From: an uncultured Muribaculaceae bacterium
GTDB lineage: Bacteria; Bacteroidota; Bacteroidia; Bacteroidales; Muribaculaceae
Direction of reading: 5' to 3'
NCBI GenBank assembly: GCA_910583775.1
Contig: CAJTYD010000001.1
Coordinates: 1-64,000 of the forward strand
Length of the DNA: 64,000 nucleotides
Below are positions 35,524 to 45,000 of the stretch, in pieces. The stretch's first letter is position 1. The number at the start of each line of letters is the position of its first letter. The position numbers and the translations under genes are program-made. A model generated the notes under the pieces. The model was not told where the DNA came from, ran no database searches, and worked only from the letters and a program-made list of their open reading frames with translations.

Positions 35524-36141
35524 ATGAAAAAAATATTTATTCTGACTCTTTTGGGGTTATTTGCAACCATTTGCATAGTCAACGCGCAGGAAAGGCATGG
35601 AAGGCACGGAGACAGAGTCGGTTGCGAGAAAATCCGACATCACAAACGCCCAGCATATATGGTGACGGGGAATACGGTATATTACAAAGGACTTGAAATT
35701 GAAAGCGCGTCGGCGTTAACTTTTGAAATACTGCGCGACGGTTATGCCAAGGATGCCTGGAATGTGTATTATTGCGGCGTGAAAATCGACGGGGCATCGG
35801 GAAACTCATTTAAGGTTCTTGGCTACGGCTATGCCAAGGACGCCTGGAACGTTTATTATGACGGAGCAGGCATAAAGGATGCCTCGTCAAACAGTTTCAG
35901 CGTCATGTCGGACTGGTACGCAAAAGACGCGTGGAATGTCTATTATGATGGAAAGAAAATATCGGGTGCATCCCCGAACAATTTCAAAGTATTGGGCGAG
36001 GGTTATGCCAAGGATACATTTGACGTATATTTCGACGGAGTGAAAATTCCCGACGCCTCAGCCAACAGTTTCAAGGTGATGCGCGACGGCTACGCCCGCG
36101 ACACATGGCACACCTATTATCTTGGACGTCCAATCAAGTAA
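35524..36141 (+). CDS. Secreted DKNYY-like repeat protein
   Basis: A 205-residue protein with a signal peptide (ending NAQ). From residue 74 it has a 29-residue repeat beginning YAKDAWNVYYDG, at residues 74, 103, 132, 161 and 190 (last unit short). The Tyr-Ala-Lys-Asp and Val-Tyr-Tyr spacing is that of the DKNYY family, whose role is unknown. The underlying 87-bp DNA repeat is still visible, implying recent or gene-converted duplication. It is 10 nt downstream of the hydrolase gene. Confidence 0.75.
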   Translation: MKKIFILTLLGLFATICIVNAQERHGRHGDRVGCEKIRHHKRPAYMVTGNTVYYKGLEIESASALTFEILRDGYAKDAWNVYYCGVKIDGASGNSFKVLGYGYAKDAWNVYYDGAGIKDASSNSFSVMSDWYAKDAWNVYYDGKKISGASPNNFKVLGEGYAKDTFDVYFDGVKIPDASANSFKVMRDGYARDTWHTYYLGRPIK

Positions 36142-36224
36142 TTGACTGCGGATCCTCTGCAGTTTTGCGGGATGATTTCACTTCAAGGGTCAAGCATAAT
36201 CAGGGATCTGGTTATAACAAAATT

Positions 36225-37136
36225 TCATTTTACTTTCTCTACGATGACGACTCCGATTATGGTTACAATGGCGCCAACGATTGCCATAAAGGAGACGGGC
36301 TCGTTTAGGAAGATTACAGCTGTGGTTATCGTACCCAACGGGGAGATGTAGATATAATTTGATGCCTTGTCAGGGCCTATAACCTCGACAACTCTGTTGA
36401 ATACCGCGAAACAGATCAGCGAAGCCACGATTCCGAGAAAAAGTATGTTGGTGTAGACCACCGGCTCGGCAAGAAGCGAAATGTCGAGATCGCAACCGGA
36501 GAAAGGGAAATACAACGCCATGGAAACTACGCCATAGAAAAACACTTTGCGGGTTATGAAAAGCGTAGAATAATGGCGGGTCCCGAGATATTTGAGGATA
36601 ACGCTGTAAGACGCCCAGCTGACGGCAGCCGCAAGAACAAGAATATCGCCTAATGCCGAAACTTTAAATGTAGCATCGCCGTTAAACACCACAAGAGTCA
36701 CTCCGGACAGCGAGACAAGAGAACCGAAAAACATTGATTTGCGGAGTTTGTGTCTGAAGACCAATGCCGACAACGCCATTGTAATCAGAGGTGTCGCAGA
36801 AATCAATATGGAGACATTGGAAGCGTAGGTAAATTTCAGAGCCGTGTTCTCTGTAATAAAATAAAGGGAGCCTCCTGTGAGGCCGGCAAGGAAGAGGAGG
36901 AATTCGTCTTTCGCGGAATCGGCGAAAAGTTTTCTATGAGCTACCGCCAATATCCCCATGTAAGCGAGAAGGAAGCGATAGAGAAATATATTTTCCGGTG
37001 TCAGTCCGTGATTAAGGAGCGTTTTTGTAGAGACGAAAGTGGTAGACCATATAATGGAAGTCATCAACGCCATAATATGATATTGCCACTCCGAACGATT
37101 GACCTTCCGGGCGACACACATTTGATTCTCATCCAT
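36225..37136 (-). CDS. DMT superfamily permease (EamA family)
   Basis: A 303-residue inner-membrane protein with ten predicted helices in two EamA repeats: the first starts near MTSIIWSTTFVSTKTLL, the second near AVSWASYSVILKYLG. Family features include the proline-glycine-rich loop between repeats and a charged short C-terminus. It exports or imports small metabolites; the substrate is unknown. Repeat element R4 ends 18 nt upstream of its ATG, and a good promoter (37429-37460) lies beyond R4, placing R4 in the leader. Confidence 0.85.
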   Translation of the reverse strand: MDENQMCVARKVNRSEWQYHIMALMTSIIWSTTFVSTKTLLNHGLTPENIFLYRFLLAYMGILAVAHRKLFADSAKDEFLLFLAGLTGGSLYFITENTALKFTYASNVSILISATPLITMALSALVFRHKLRKSMFFGSLVSLSGVTLVVFNGDATFKVSALGDILVLAAAVSWASYSVILKYLGTRHYSTLFITRKVFFYGVVSMALYFPFSGCDLDISLLAEPVVYTNILFLGIVASLICFAVFNRVVEVIGPDKASNYIYISPLGTITTAVIFLNEPVSFMAIVGAIVTIIGVVIVEKVK

Positions 37137-37154
37137 AATAGAAGTTGTTTTTAA

Positions 37155-37384
37155 TAAGTAAGTATTGAAATTTAAACGATAGTAAATGAAGAATTATCTT
37201 TTATACTTACTACGGTTTCTTTTTGGTTGCTTCCGGCTTGTCGTTCAGTCGAATATGCTTATATTGCCTCATCCTTAGTTATTTTTATAGGAATCGGCGA
37301 TTTTCAATTCTCCTTCTCTCCGCACCGAAATCAACTCAAAAATAAACTCGTATTAAGTAGAAATTAAATTCCAACACTTACTTA
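37155..37384. repeat. Repeat element R4 (class 4 ends), 230 bp
   Basis: The ends are inverted repeats, TAAGTAAGTATTGAAATTTA versus TAAGTAAGTGTTGGAATTTA (19 of 21 identical over the full end). Core on the minus strand at 37246-37269: stem AATAT/ATATT with a four-base loop and CAGTC on one side, slightly decayed (a G-G mismatch at the stem base). An outer stem (TTTCGG-type) pairs with CCGGAA-type text, whereas R5 uses TTTTGG with CCAAAA. It lies between the eamA promoter and eamA. Confidence 0.78.
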
Positions 37385-37428
37385 ATTTCCGTTTCCTAAG
37401 AAACCTGAAAGGAGGGGGATTGCGGATA

Positions 37429-37460
37429 CAAAGTTAACTTATTACCGCAAATCTCACAAT
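37429..37460 (-). promoter_or_regulatory. Promoter of the EamA gene
   Basis: Minus strand ATTG (37460-37457), 20-nt spacer, TAACTTTG (37436-37429). The leader would be about 285 nt and would include R4. Confidence 0.62.
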
Positions 37461-37532
37461 TTAATATTTCCCCGGACTTCGATCTCTGCCGTGAGTTCCA
37501 TCGGATAAAACAGCTCGACTAAGTGCTTATCA

Positions 37533-37554
37533 CTTAGAAACTGTTTAAATTTCG
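37533..37554. repeat. Solitary class 2 repeat end
   Basis: CTTAGAAACTGTTTAAATTT matches the terminus of R6 and the right end of R8, but no partner end or core follows nearby. Probably a deletion remnant. The rest of 37461-37696 shows no gene; the BNR gene's -7-like TAATTTCG is at 37661-37668. Confidence 0.5.
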
Positions 37555-37696
37555 ATTGAAAATGTTTCGTCAACATAGACATTTAAAGCAAGGGCGAGTT
37601 AATATCATTCAAAGGGAAGAAATTTCGGATTATCCCGTTTCAGGAATAACTTTTTTTCTGTAATTTCGCATAAAACATCTTCATTCTAACCGAATC

Positions 37697-39421
37697 ATGA
37701 AAACCAAAATTCTCGGATTACTTACGTTGCTGACAGCCGCATTCACCTTGCCGGCCGTCGGTTCAAATTCTGTGGTGACCGATCAGGGCGCCTGGTGCTG
37801 GTTCGCCGACCCGCGGGCGATCCATTATTCAAACCCGGCGGGAACAATCGATATGTCGTGGATCGGATATATCGATGTTCACGGCAATATCAAGGCCACC
37901 CAATACGACTTCAAAAAAAAGGAAAAGAAGGAGGTTCTTGTAAGGTCCTACTTCCAGCCGGACGACCACAATAACCCGACTTTCTTAGTTCTTCCCGATG
38001 AAAGGGTGCTGATCATCTACTCACGTCATACCGACGAACCAGCATTCTATTACCGCGTCTCGAAACGGCCGGGCGACATCACCGACCTCGGCGAAGAGAG
38101 AAAGATCGTTACAAAAAACAACACCACCTATCCCTCCCCGTTCATCCTGAGCGATGACCCGGAGCATTTCTATCTCTGCTGGAGAGGTATCGGCTGGCAC
38201 CCCACAATAGCAAGATTCACCCTACCGGACAAAGAGGATAACGTGAAAGCCGACTGGGGGCCATACCAGATGGTGCAGTCGACCGGAGCGCGTCCATACG
38301 CCAAATATCACAGCAACGGCAAGGACAAGATCTATTTTACCTACACCACCGGACACCCTGACAACGAGATGCCGAACTGGCTATACATGAACGTCGTCAA
38401 CATCAATGCCACTCCGACAGCCGACGGAGTCAAGATCAACCCTCTGCTCGAAGACATAAAAGGCAACCTCCTCTCTACAATCAGCGACGGCAAGTTCAAA
38501 GTCAGCAAAACACAGGAATATCGCGATAAATATCCTCTTACCGTCGTGGACGCCCCTGCCGACAGACGCGACTGGGTATGGCAGATAGAAACCGACAAGA
38601 CCGGAAATCCCGTCATAGCGATGGTTCGCATAAACGACAAGAAGGACGTTCACGTATACTATCTCGCAAAATGGACCGGAGAAAACTGGAGAATCACACC
38701 CCTCGCTTACGCCGGAGGTCATTTCCACTCATCTCCGCAGACAGAAAGATGCTACAGCGGCGGCGAGGCCATAGATCCTCAGGATACAAACAACCTGTAT
38801 CTTTCTCTGCCCACCTACGGCAAGCACGGACGCGTCTATGAAATATGGAAATACCGTCTCGCCGACAACGGCACTGTGGATTCAAAGGAACAGATCACAA
38901 AAGATTCCGAGAAAAACAATATCCGCCCTTACGTTCTTCCAGACTCGGAGAAATCACCTCTAAGACTCGGATGGATGAACGGCGATTATTATTACTGGAT
39001 CGTCAAGAAAGGATATCCCCAGGGCTTCCCGACAGGTATTATGTGCAATATGGCGGCATTCCCCGAATCAAAGGTCCAGCCGAAGAGCGCGACGATGAAA
39101 TACACCTCCAAGAGCGAACCTTTCGAACAGACACTTATTGACATTCCCGGTTTCAAGTATACCGTCGACAGCAAATATCGCCCGATAGTGACCTTAGACG
39201 GAAAGACCTACAAAAGCAGCAATCTCTTCATCAGCTCCGACAACTGGGCCACGAACGCCAACGGAACCAGCGGTGACTACTGGCCGACTACAGGGATCGA
39301 GTACACTCTCACCTTCCAATATGACGGAAAAAACCTGACCGTATTGCGTGATGGTGCAATCGATCAGGTCATACCTGCTCCCGGATTTAATTTTCAGCGC
39401 CTGGTGAAAGCTTTGCAGTAA
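37697..39421 (+). CDS. Secreted BNR_4 repeat protein (polysaccharide-active enzyme candidate)
   Basis: A 574-residue protein with a signal peptide ending near VGS. The body is a beta-propeller of the BNR_4 type: WCWFADPRAIHY, SYFQPDDHNNPTFLVLPDERVLIIYSRH, FYLCWRGIGWHPTIARF and HSSPQTERCYSGGEAIDP are characteristic blades. BNR_4 proteins include polysaccharide lyases and rhamnosidase-like enzymes; the HxxN near DDHNNP is a candidate active site. A C-terminal region of about 100 residues is beta-rich. No SusC/SusD or sulfatase neighbour is present to suggest the glycan. Its 3' end overlaps the convergent nth gene by 28 bp. Confidence 0.78.
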   Translation: MKTKILGLLTLLTAAFTLPAVGSNSVVTDQGAWCWFADPRAIHYSNPAGTIDMSWIGYIDVHGNIKATQYDFKKKEKKEVLVRSYFQPDDHNNPTFLVLPDERVLIIYSRHTDEPAFYYRVSKRPGDITDLGEERKIVTKNNTTYPSPFILSDDPEHFYLCWRGIGWHPTIARFTLPDKEDNVKADWGPYQMVQSTGARPYAKYHSNGKDKIYFTYTTGHPDNEMPNWLYMNVVNINATPTADGVKINPLLEDIKGNLLSTISDGKFKVSKTQEYRDKYPLTVVDAPADRRDWVWQIETDKTGNPVIAMVRINDKKDVHVYYLAKWTGENWRITPLAYAGGHFHSSPQTERCYSGGEAIDPQDTNNLYLSLPTYGKHGRVYEIWKYRLADNGTVDSKEQITKDSEKNNIRPYVLPDSEKSPLRLGWMNGDYYYWIVKKGYPQGFPTGIMCNMAAFPESKVQPKSATMKYTSKSEPFEQTLIDIPGFKYTVDSKYRPIVTLDGKTYKSSNLFISSDNWATNANGTSGDYWPTTGIEYTLTFQYDGKNLTVLRDGAIDQVIPAPGFNFQRLVKALQ

Positions 39422-40029
39422 GGCTGAATCCGACATTCAAGACATTCGGGCTTCCGGGCCTTGCATACATATCGTCCGTGCAATATCAGCCAATGATGCG
39501 CACGGGCGATTAATTCTTCCGGGATATGCTTCACGAGTGTCTTTTCAGTTTCGAGAGGCGTCTTGGAATTATTCGTCAGTCCGATACGGTTGCTGACGCG
39601 GAATACGTGGGTATCTACAGCCATAGCGGCCTTGTTCCATACCACGGAGAGCATCACATTCGCTGTTTTCCTACCCACCCCGGGCAACTTCATCAGATTG
39701 TCGATATCGGTGGGCATCTCTCCGCCGAATTCCTCAGTAAGCACCCTCGCCGCCTTTATAAGATGCCGGGACTTATTGTTGGGAAATGTCACGCTCTTTA
39801 TGTATTCAAACACCTCCTCTTCAGTCGAGGCCGCAAGCGCAGCCGGATCGGGATAACGTTCGAACAGAGCGGGCGTTACCATGTTTATCCGCTTGTCGGT
39901 ACACTGCGCCGACAGTATCACCGCCAATAAAAGATGAAACGGAGTGTCATAATGCAACTCCGTTTTAGGTTCGGGCATTATCTCCTGAAACGTGGAGATG
40001 ACGCCTTCATATCTCTGTTTTACCGTCAT
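39394..40029 (-). CDS. nth: Endonuclease III (base-excision repair DNA glycosylase/AP lyase)
   Basis: A 211-residue enzyme that removes oxidised pyrimidines and cleaves the AP site. The helix-hairpin-helix LPGVGRKTANVML includes catalytic Lys121, and Asp139 is in VDTHVFRV. The C-terminal [4Fe-4S] ligands are Cys189, Cys196, Cys199 and Cys205 in the exact C-x6-C-x2-C-x5-C spacing. Its start overlaps the pheS stop by 4 nt (ATGA), so the two are translationally coupled. The 3' end overlaps the BNR gene on the other strand by 28 bp. Confidence 0.95.
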   Translation of the reverse strand: MTVKQRYEGVISTFQEIMPEPKTELHYDTPFHLLLAVILSAQCTDKRINMVTPALFERYPDPAALAASTEEEVFEYIKSVTFPNNKSRHLIKAARVLTEEFGGEMPTDIDNLMKLPGVGRKTANVMLSVVWNKAAMAVDTHVFRVSNRIGLTNNSKTPLETEKTLVKHIPEELIARAHHWLILHGRYVCKARKPECLECRIQPYCKAFTRR

Positions 40030-41051
40030 CTTGCCGATTCGAATTCACGAAGGAAACGGATGTCATTTTCGCTAAACATCCTGAGGTCCTTCACCTTATA
40101 CTTAAGGTTGGTTATTCTTTCGATACCCATACCGAAAGCATAGCCGGAATAGACCTTGGAATCGATTCCGCAGGCCTCGAGTACGTTGGGATCAACCATA
40201 CCGCAGCCGAGGATCTCTACCCAGCCTGTTCCCTTGCAGAAGGCACAACCCTTGCCGCCGCAGATATCGCAGCTGATATCCATCTCGGCCGAAGGCTCGG
40301 TAAAGGGGAAATAAGAGGGACGGAGACGGATCTTTGTCTCGGGGCCGAACATCTGGCGGGCGAAACCGAGAAGCACCTGACGAAGATCGGCAAACGATAC
40401 ATTCTTATCAATGTAGAGGCCCTCCACCTGGTGGAAGAAGCAGTGAGCCCTTGCAGAAATAGCCTCGTTTCGATAGACTCGCCCCGGGCAGACGATACGG
40501 ATCGGCGGCTGGGTCTTCTCCATGACGCGTGTCTGTACGGATGAAGTGTGCGTGCGGAGAAGGATGTCAGCCGGATTTCTGGCAATAAAGAAAGTATCCT
40601 GCATGTCGCGCGCCGGATGGTCGGGAGGGAAATTCAGCGAGCCGAACACATGCCAGTCGTCCTCGATCTCCGGTCCTTCGGCGATCGTAAAGCCCATTCC
40701 CTCGAAGATACGGAGCATTTCGTTCTTTACGATCGAAAGAGGATGGCGGGTTCCGGGATTCAGGGATGTAGCCGTGCGGGTGAGATCAAATTCCTCCATC
40801 TCCTTGTCGCCGTCAGAAGCGAAGCTCTCCTTGAGAGATGCGATCTTTTCGGTTGCAAGAGTCTTGAGTTCATTCAGTTTCTGACCCACCTCGCGTTTCT
40901 GCTCCGCAGGAACGCTTCTGAAATCAGCCATCAGAAGAGATATCGCGCCCTTCTTACTCAGATATTTAATACGCAATTCCTCCACTCCCTTAAGGTCGGA
41001 GGCGGTTGCCGATGTTATTTCTTCCTTTAATGCGTTAATCTTTTCAAGCAT
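40026..41051 (-). CDS. pheS: Phenylalanyl-tRNA synthetase alpha subunit
   Basis: A 341-residue class II aaRS subunit. An N-terminal coiled-coil arm (about 1-80) precedes motif 1 (GTRHPLSIV...), motif 2 with HTSSVQTRVM...GRVYRNEAISARAHCFFHQVEGL, and motif 3 GCGMVDPNVLE...SGYAFGMGIERI. It charges tRNA-Phe together with PheT, which is not adjacent here. A promoter -7 box TAATTTTG on the minus strand lies at 41083-41076. The downstream nth overlaps by 4 nt. Confidence 0.96.
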   Translation of the reverse strand: MLEKINALKEEITSATASDLKGVEELRIKYLSKKGAISLLMADFRSVPAEQKREVGQKLNELKTLATEKIASLKESFASDGDKEMEEFDLTRTATSLNPGTRHPLSIVKNEMLRIFEGMGFTIAEGPEIEDDWHVFGSLNFPPDHPARDMQDTFFIARNPADILLRTHTSSVQTRVMEKTQPPIRIVCPGRVYRNEAISARAHCFFHQVEGLYIDKNVSFADLRQVLLGFARQMFGPETKIRLRPSYFPFTEPSAEMDISCDICGGKGCAFCKGTGWVEILGCGMVDPNVLEACGIDSKVYSGYAFGMGIERITNLKYKVKDLRMFSENDIRFLREFESAR

Positions 41052-41171
41052 TTTCCAATCATTTGGTAATTTTCACAAAATTACAAAAAATTGTCGAATT
41101 ATTTAAATTTTATCCTCTTCTCCTTGTTATTAAAGAAAAGTCAACTATATTACTTTAAATAAATTTTCAAT

Positions 41172-41906
41172 ATGAACGAAGAAAAGAAATGTCCTGTAAA
41201 GGGAATCTGGACATCCTGGGTTCCAGCACTTCTCGTGGCCATCGGCCTTATGTTGCTCGGAATATTCATCAAGGGTGGCTTCAGTTCTATTTCCTCAAAT
41301 CAAAGAGTAGTGACTGTCAGAGGATTGTGCGAAAAAGAATTCGAGGCCAATAAAGTGACCTGGCCGATTGTCAGCAAGGCGGTAGGCAATGATTTAGCCG
41401 CGCTTTACTCTCAGATCGAGACTACCGACAATGCTATTGTAGCCTTTCTTAAAAGAAACGGCATCTCCGAGAGCGAGTATTCCATCAACGCCCCGAGCAT
41501 CACCGACCTTCAGGCCGATTCCTACGGAGGAACGCCTCCTCCCTACCGCTATCGCGCCACCACCGTAGTAGTCGTCACTTCCTCTCAAGTTAAGAAAATC
41601 AACGAGCTCATGCAGAAACAGACCGAGCTTATGGCCCAGGGAATCGCCATCGTTGCCGGCGACTACAACTATCAGACTCTATATGAATATACCGATCTGA
41701 ACAAGATCAAGCCGGAGATGATAGCCGAAGCCACAAAGAACGCACGCGAGGCGGCAAGCAAATTCGCCGAGGATTCCCAAAGCAAGGTCGGTAAGATAAA
41801 ATCAGCCTCCCAGGGACAGTTCTCGATCGAAGATCGTGACCAATATACTCCTTACGTTAAGAGAATACGTGTCGTCTCGACAATTCAGTATTATCTAAAA
41901 GACTGA
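41172..41906 (+). CDS. SIMPL domain (DUF541) membrane-anchored protein
   Basis: A 244-residue protein with a single N-terminal transmembrane helix (about 14-36, LLVAIGLMLLGIFIKGG) and a periplasmic SIMPL/DUF541 domain: VVTVRGLCEKEFEANKVTWPI, ETTDNAIVAFLKRNGISESEYSI, TVVVVTSSQVKKINELM and a C-terminal KRIRVVSTIQYYL. Members assemble as rings or assist envelope homeostasis; function here is not established. It has a terminator after it at 41967 and no operon partners. Confidence 0.85.
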   Translation: MNEEKKCPVKGIWTSWVPALLVAIGLMLLGIFIKGGFSSISSNQRVVTVRGLCEKEFEANKVTWPIVSKAVGNDLAALYSQIETTDNAIVAFLKRNGISESEYSINAPSITDLQADSYGGTPPPYRYRATTVVVVTSSQVKKINELMQKQTELMAQGIAIVAGDYNYQTLYEYTDLNKIKPEMIAEATKNAREAASKFAEDSQSKVGKIKSASQGQFSIEDRDQYTPYVKRIRVVSTIQYYLKD

Positions 41907-41966
41907 TTTCAGTCCGGAAAACGGGAGCCGAAATGAAAATAATTCCCCTATCGCAATAAAATGCAA

Positions 41967-42000
41967 AAAGCCGCGATCCGAAGACCGCGGCTTTTATTTT
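41967..42000. terminator. Bidirectional terminator between SIMPL gene and nifJ
   Basis: AAAGCCGCGATC pairs with GACCGCGGCTTT around a CGAA-type loop, with A-rich and T-rich flanks. Confidence 0.85.
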
Positions 42001-42026
42001 ATGCTTTTCCGTTTAAGGAAACCATA

Positions 42027-45000
42027 TTACTTGCGGAGTGCTTCCTCCTCGGGAGTAAGCTCGGGATCCTCTCCCCAGTTCTGCTGGGAAAGACGCTTGT
42101 AGTTGTTGTAACGCCACTGAGCGTTAGCCTTGCAGGCCTTGAAGAGCTCCTCTGCATCCTGCGGGAACATCTTGTAGAGAGAAGCGAAACGAACCTCGCC
42201 TTTGAGGAAGTCTTCAAACTTATCCCAATCCGGCTCCTTGCTGTCGAGCGAGAACGGATTCTGACCCGAATTCTCGAGAGCAGGATTGTAACGCCAGAGA
42301 TGCCAGTAACCGCATTCAACCGCACGTTTCTCCTCTTCCTGGCTATGACCCATACCGGACTTGATGCCGTGATTGATACAGGGAGAATAAGCGATGATCA
42401 GCGACGGACCGTCGTAAGCCTCTGCCTCGCGGATGGCCTTGAGGGTCTGCGCATTGTCGGCGCCCATAGCAACCTGAGCTACGTATACATAGCCGTAGGT
42501 TGTGGCGATAAGGCCGAGATCCTTCTTGCGGATACGCTTGCCGGCAGCGGCAAATTTGGCGATTGCGCCGATAGGCGTAGACTTCGAGGACTGACCGCCA
42601 GTGTTGGAGTAAACCTCGGTGTCGAGCACCAGGATATTGACGTTCTTGCCCGATGCGATAACGTGGTCGAGACCGCCGAAACCGATATCGTAGCTTGCGC
42701 CGTCACCGCCGATGATCCACTGGCTGCGTTTTGCCAGATAGCCCTCGAGGTTGACGATAGCGGCGCAGCAGTCACACTTGTCGCAGCCTTTCTTGGCCTC
42801 CTCTACGAGAGCCATGCCGTAATCGTGAGAAAGTTTAGCGTCATCGCGGTTCTCATACCAGTTCTTGGCAGCGTCGCGGAGAGCCTGCGGAGCGTCGGCG
42901 TTCTCTGCAACCTGTCTTACGATATCCTCGAGACGAGCACGGAGCTTCTCATAACCGATATACATTCCGAGACCGAACTCGCAGAAGTCCTCGAACAGGG
43001 AGTTGGCCCAAGCCGGACCGTGGCCATGCTCGTTCTTAGTGTAAGGAGTCGAAGGAACTGAACCGGAGTAGATCGAAGAGCAACCGGTAGCGTTTGCAAC
43101 CATCTCGCGGTCACCGTAAAGCTGAGTGATCAGTTTCACATACGGAGTCTCGCCGCAACCTGCGCATGCGCCTGAGAACTCAAACAGAGGCTGTGAGAAC
43201 TGGCTGTTCTTAGGATTGAGTGTAACATCGACAAGGTCGGCCTTGGATGTAACGTTCTTGATCAGCCAATCCCAGTTCTTCTGCTGATCGAGCTGGGTCT
43301 CCTCATGAACCATGCTGAGAGCCTTGTTGCCTTTCTTGCCCGGGCAGACATCGACGCAGTTTCCGCAACCGAGACAGTCGAGAACGTCAACCTGCTGAAC
43401 GAAACGCATGCCGGCCATGGTCTTGCCGATTGCGGGAATCGAATGCTCCTCGCCGAAAGGTGCCTTCGCAGCCTCTTCCGGAGTCAGAACGAACGGACGG
43501 ATGCAGGCGTGAGGACATACGAACGAACATTTGTTACACTGGATACAGTTCTCGGGATCCCACTCGGGAACGAAGGCTGCGACGCCGCGTTTCTCGTATG
43601 CGGCTGTGCCGAGGTTCCATGTTCCGTCCTCGCGGCCTACGAATGCGCTGACCGGGAGAAGATCGCCGTCCTGGGCGTTGATCGGACGAACTACGTTTGT
43701 GATGAATTCAGGTGCCGGAGCCTCTGCGGGAGCGTCATCTTCGAGAGTTGCCCATGCGGGATCAACATCGAGCTTGTGATATTCGCCGCCGCGGTCAACA
43801 GCTGAATAGTTCATGTTGACAACATTCTCACCCTTCTTTCCGTAAGACTTCATGATGAATTTCTTCATCTGCTCAACGGCCAGATCAACCGGGATCACCT
43901 CGGTGATGCGGAAGAAGGCACTCTGAAGGATAGTGTTCGTGCGGTTGCCCAGACCGATTTCCTGAGCGATCTTGGAGGCGTTGATATAATAGACTGTGAT
44001 GTTGTTCTGAGCGAAATAACGCTTAACCTTGTTAGGCAGATTCTTGGCAAGCTCCTCGCCCTCCCATATTGTGTTGAGAAGGAATGTTCCGTTCTTCTGC
44101 AGACCTCTTGTCACGTCATACATGTGGAGATAAGCCTGAACGTGGCAAGCCACGAAGTTAGGCGTATTCACAAGATATGTAGAGCGGATAGGCACATCGC
44201 CGAAACGGAGATGCGAGCAGGTGAAACCACCCGATTTTTTCGAGTCGTAAGCGAAATAAGCCTGGCAGTACTTGTCGGTGTTGTCGCCGATAATCTTGAC
44301 CGAGTTCTTGTTTGCGCCTACCGTACCGTCTGCGCCGAGACCGAAGAACTTGGCCTGGAACATGCTCTTGTCGCCGACGTTGATCTCCGGACCCATCGGG
44401 AGCGACTGGAATGTAACGTCGTCGACGATACCGATAGTGAACTGATTCTTAGGCTCGGGAAGAGCGAGATTGTCGAATACCTCGACGATCTGGGCAGGAG
44501 TTGTATCCTTCGAGCTCAAGCCGTAGCGACCGCCTACGATAAGCGGGGCGTTCTCCTTGCCATAGAAACAATCCTTGACGTCGAGATAAAGAGGCTCGCC
44601 GTTTGCGCCGGGCTCTTTGGTGCGGTCGAGCACAGCGATGCGTTTTGCTGTTGCGGGAACTGCAGCGAGGAAATGCTTTGCCGAGAAAGGACGATAGAGG
44701 TGAACGCATACTACGCCGACCTTCTCTCCCTTTCCGCGGAGATAATCGATAGTCTCCTTGATACACTCAGTTACCGAACCCATGGCGATGATCACGCGGT
44801 CTGCCTCGGGATCTCCGTAATAGTCAAACAGACCGTAGTTGCGGCCGGTGAGCTTGTTGATCTCCTTGATGTAGTTTTCTACAATCTCGGGGATAGCGTT
44901 ATAATATTTGTTGGAAGCCTCACGATGCTGGAAGAATACGTCGCCGTTCTCGGCCATGCCGCGGGCAACAGGCTTGTTGGGAGAGAGCGCACGCTGACGG

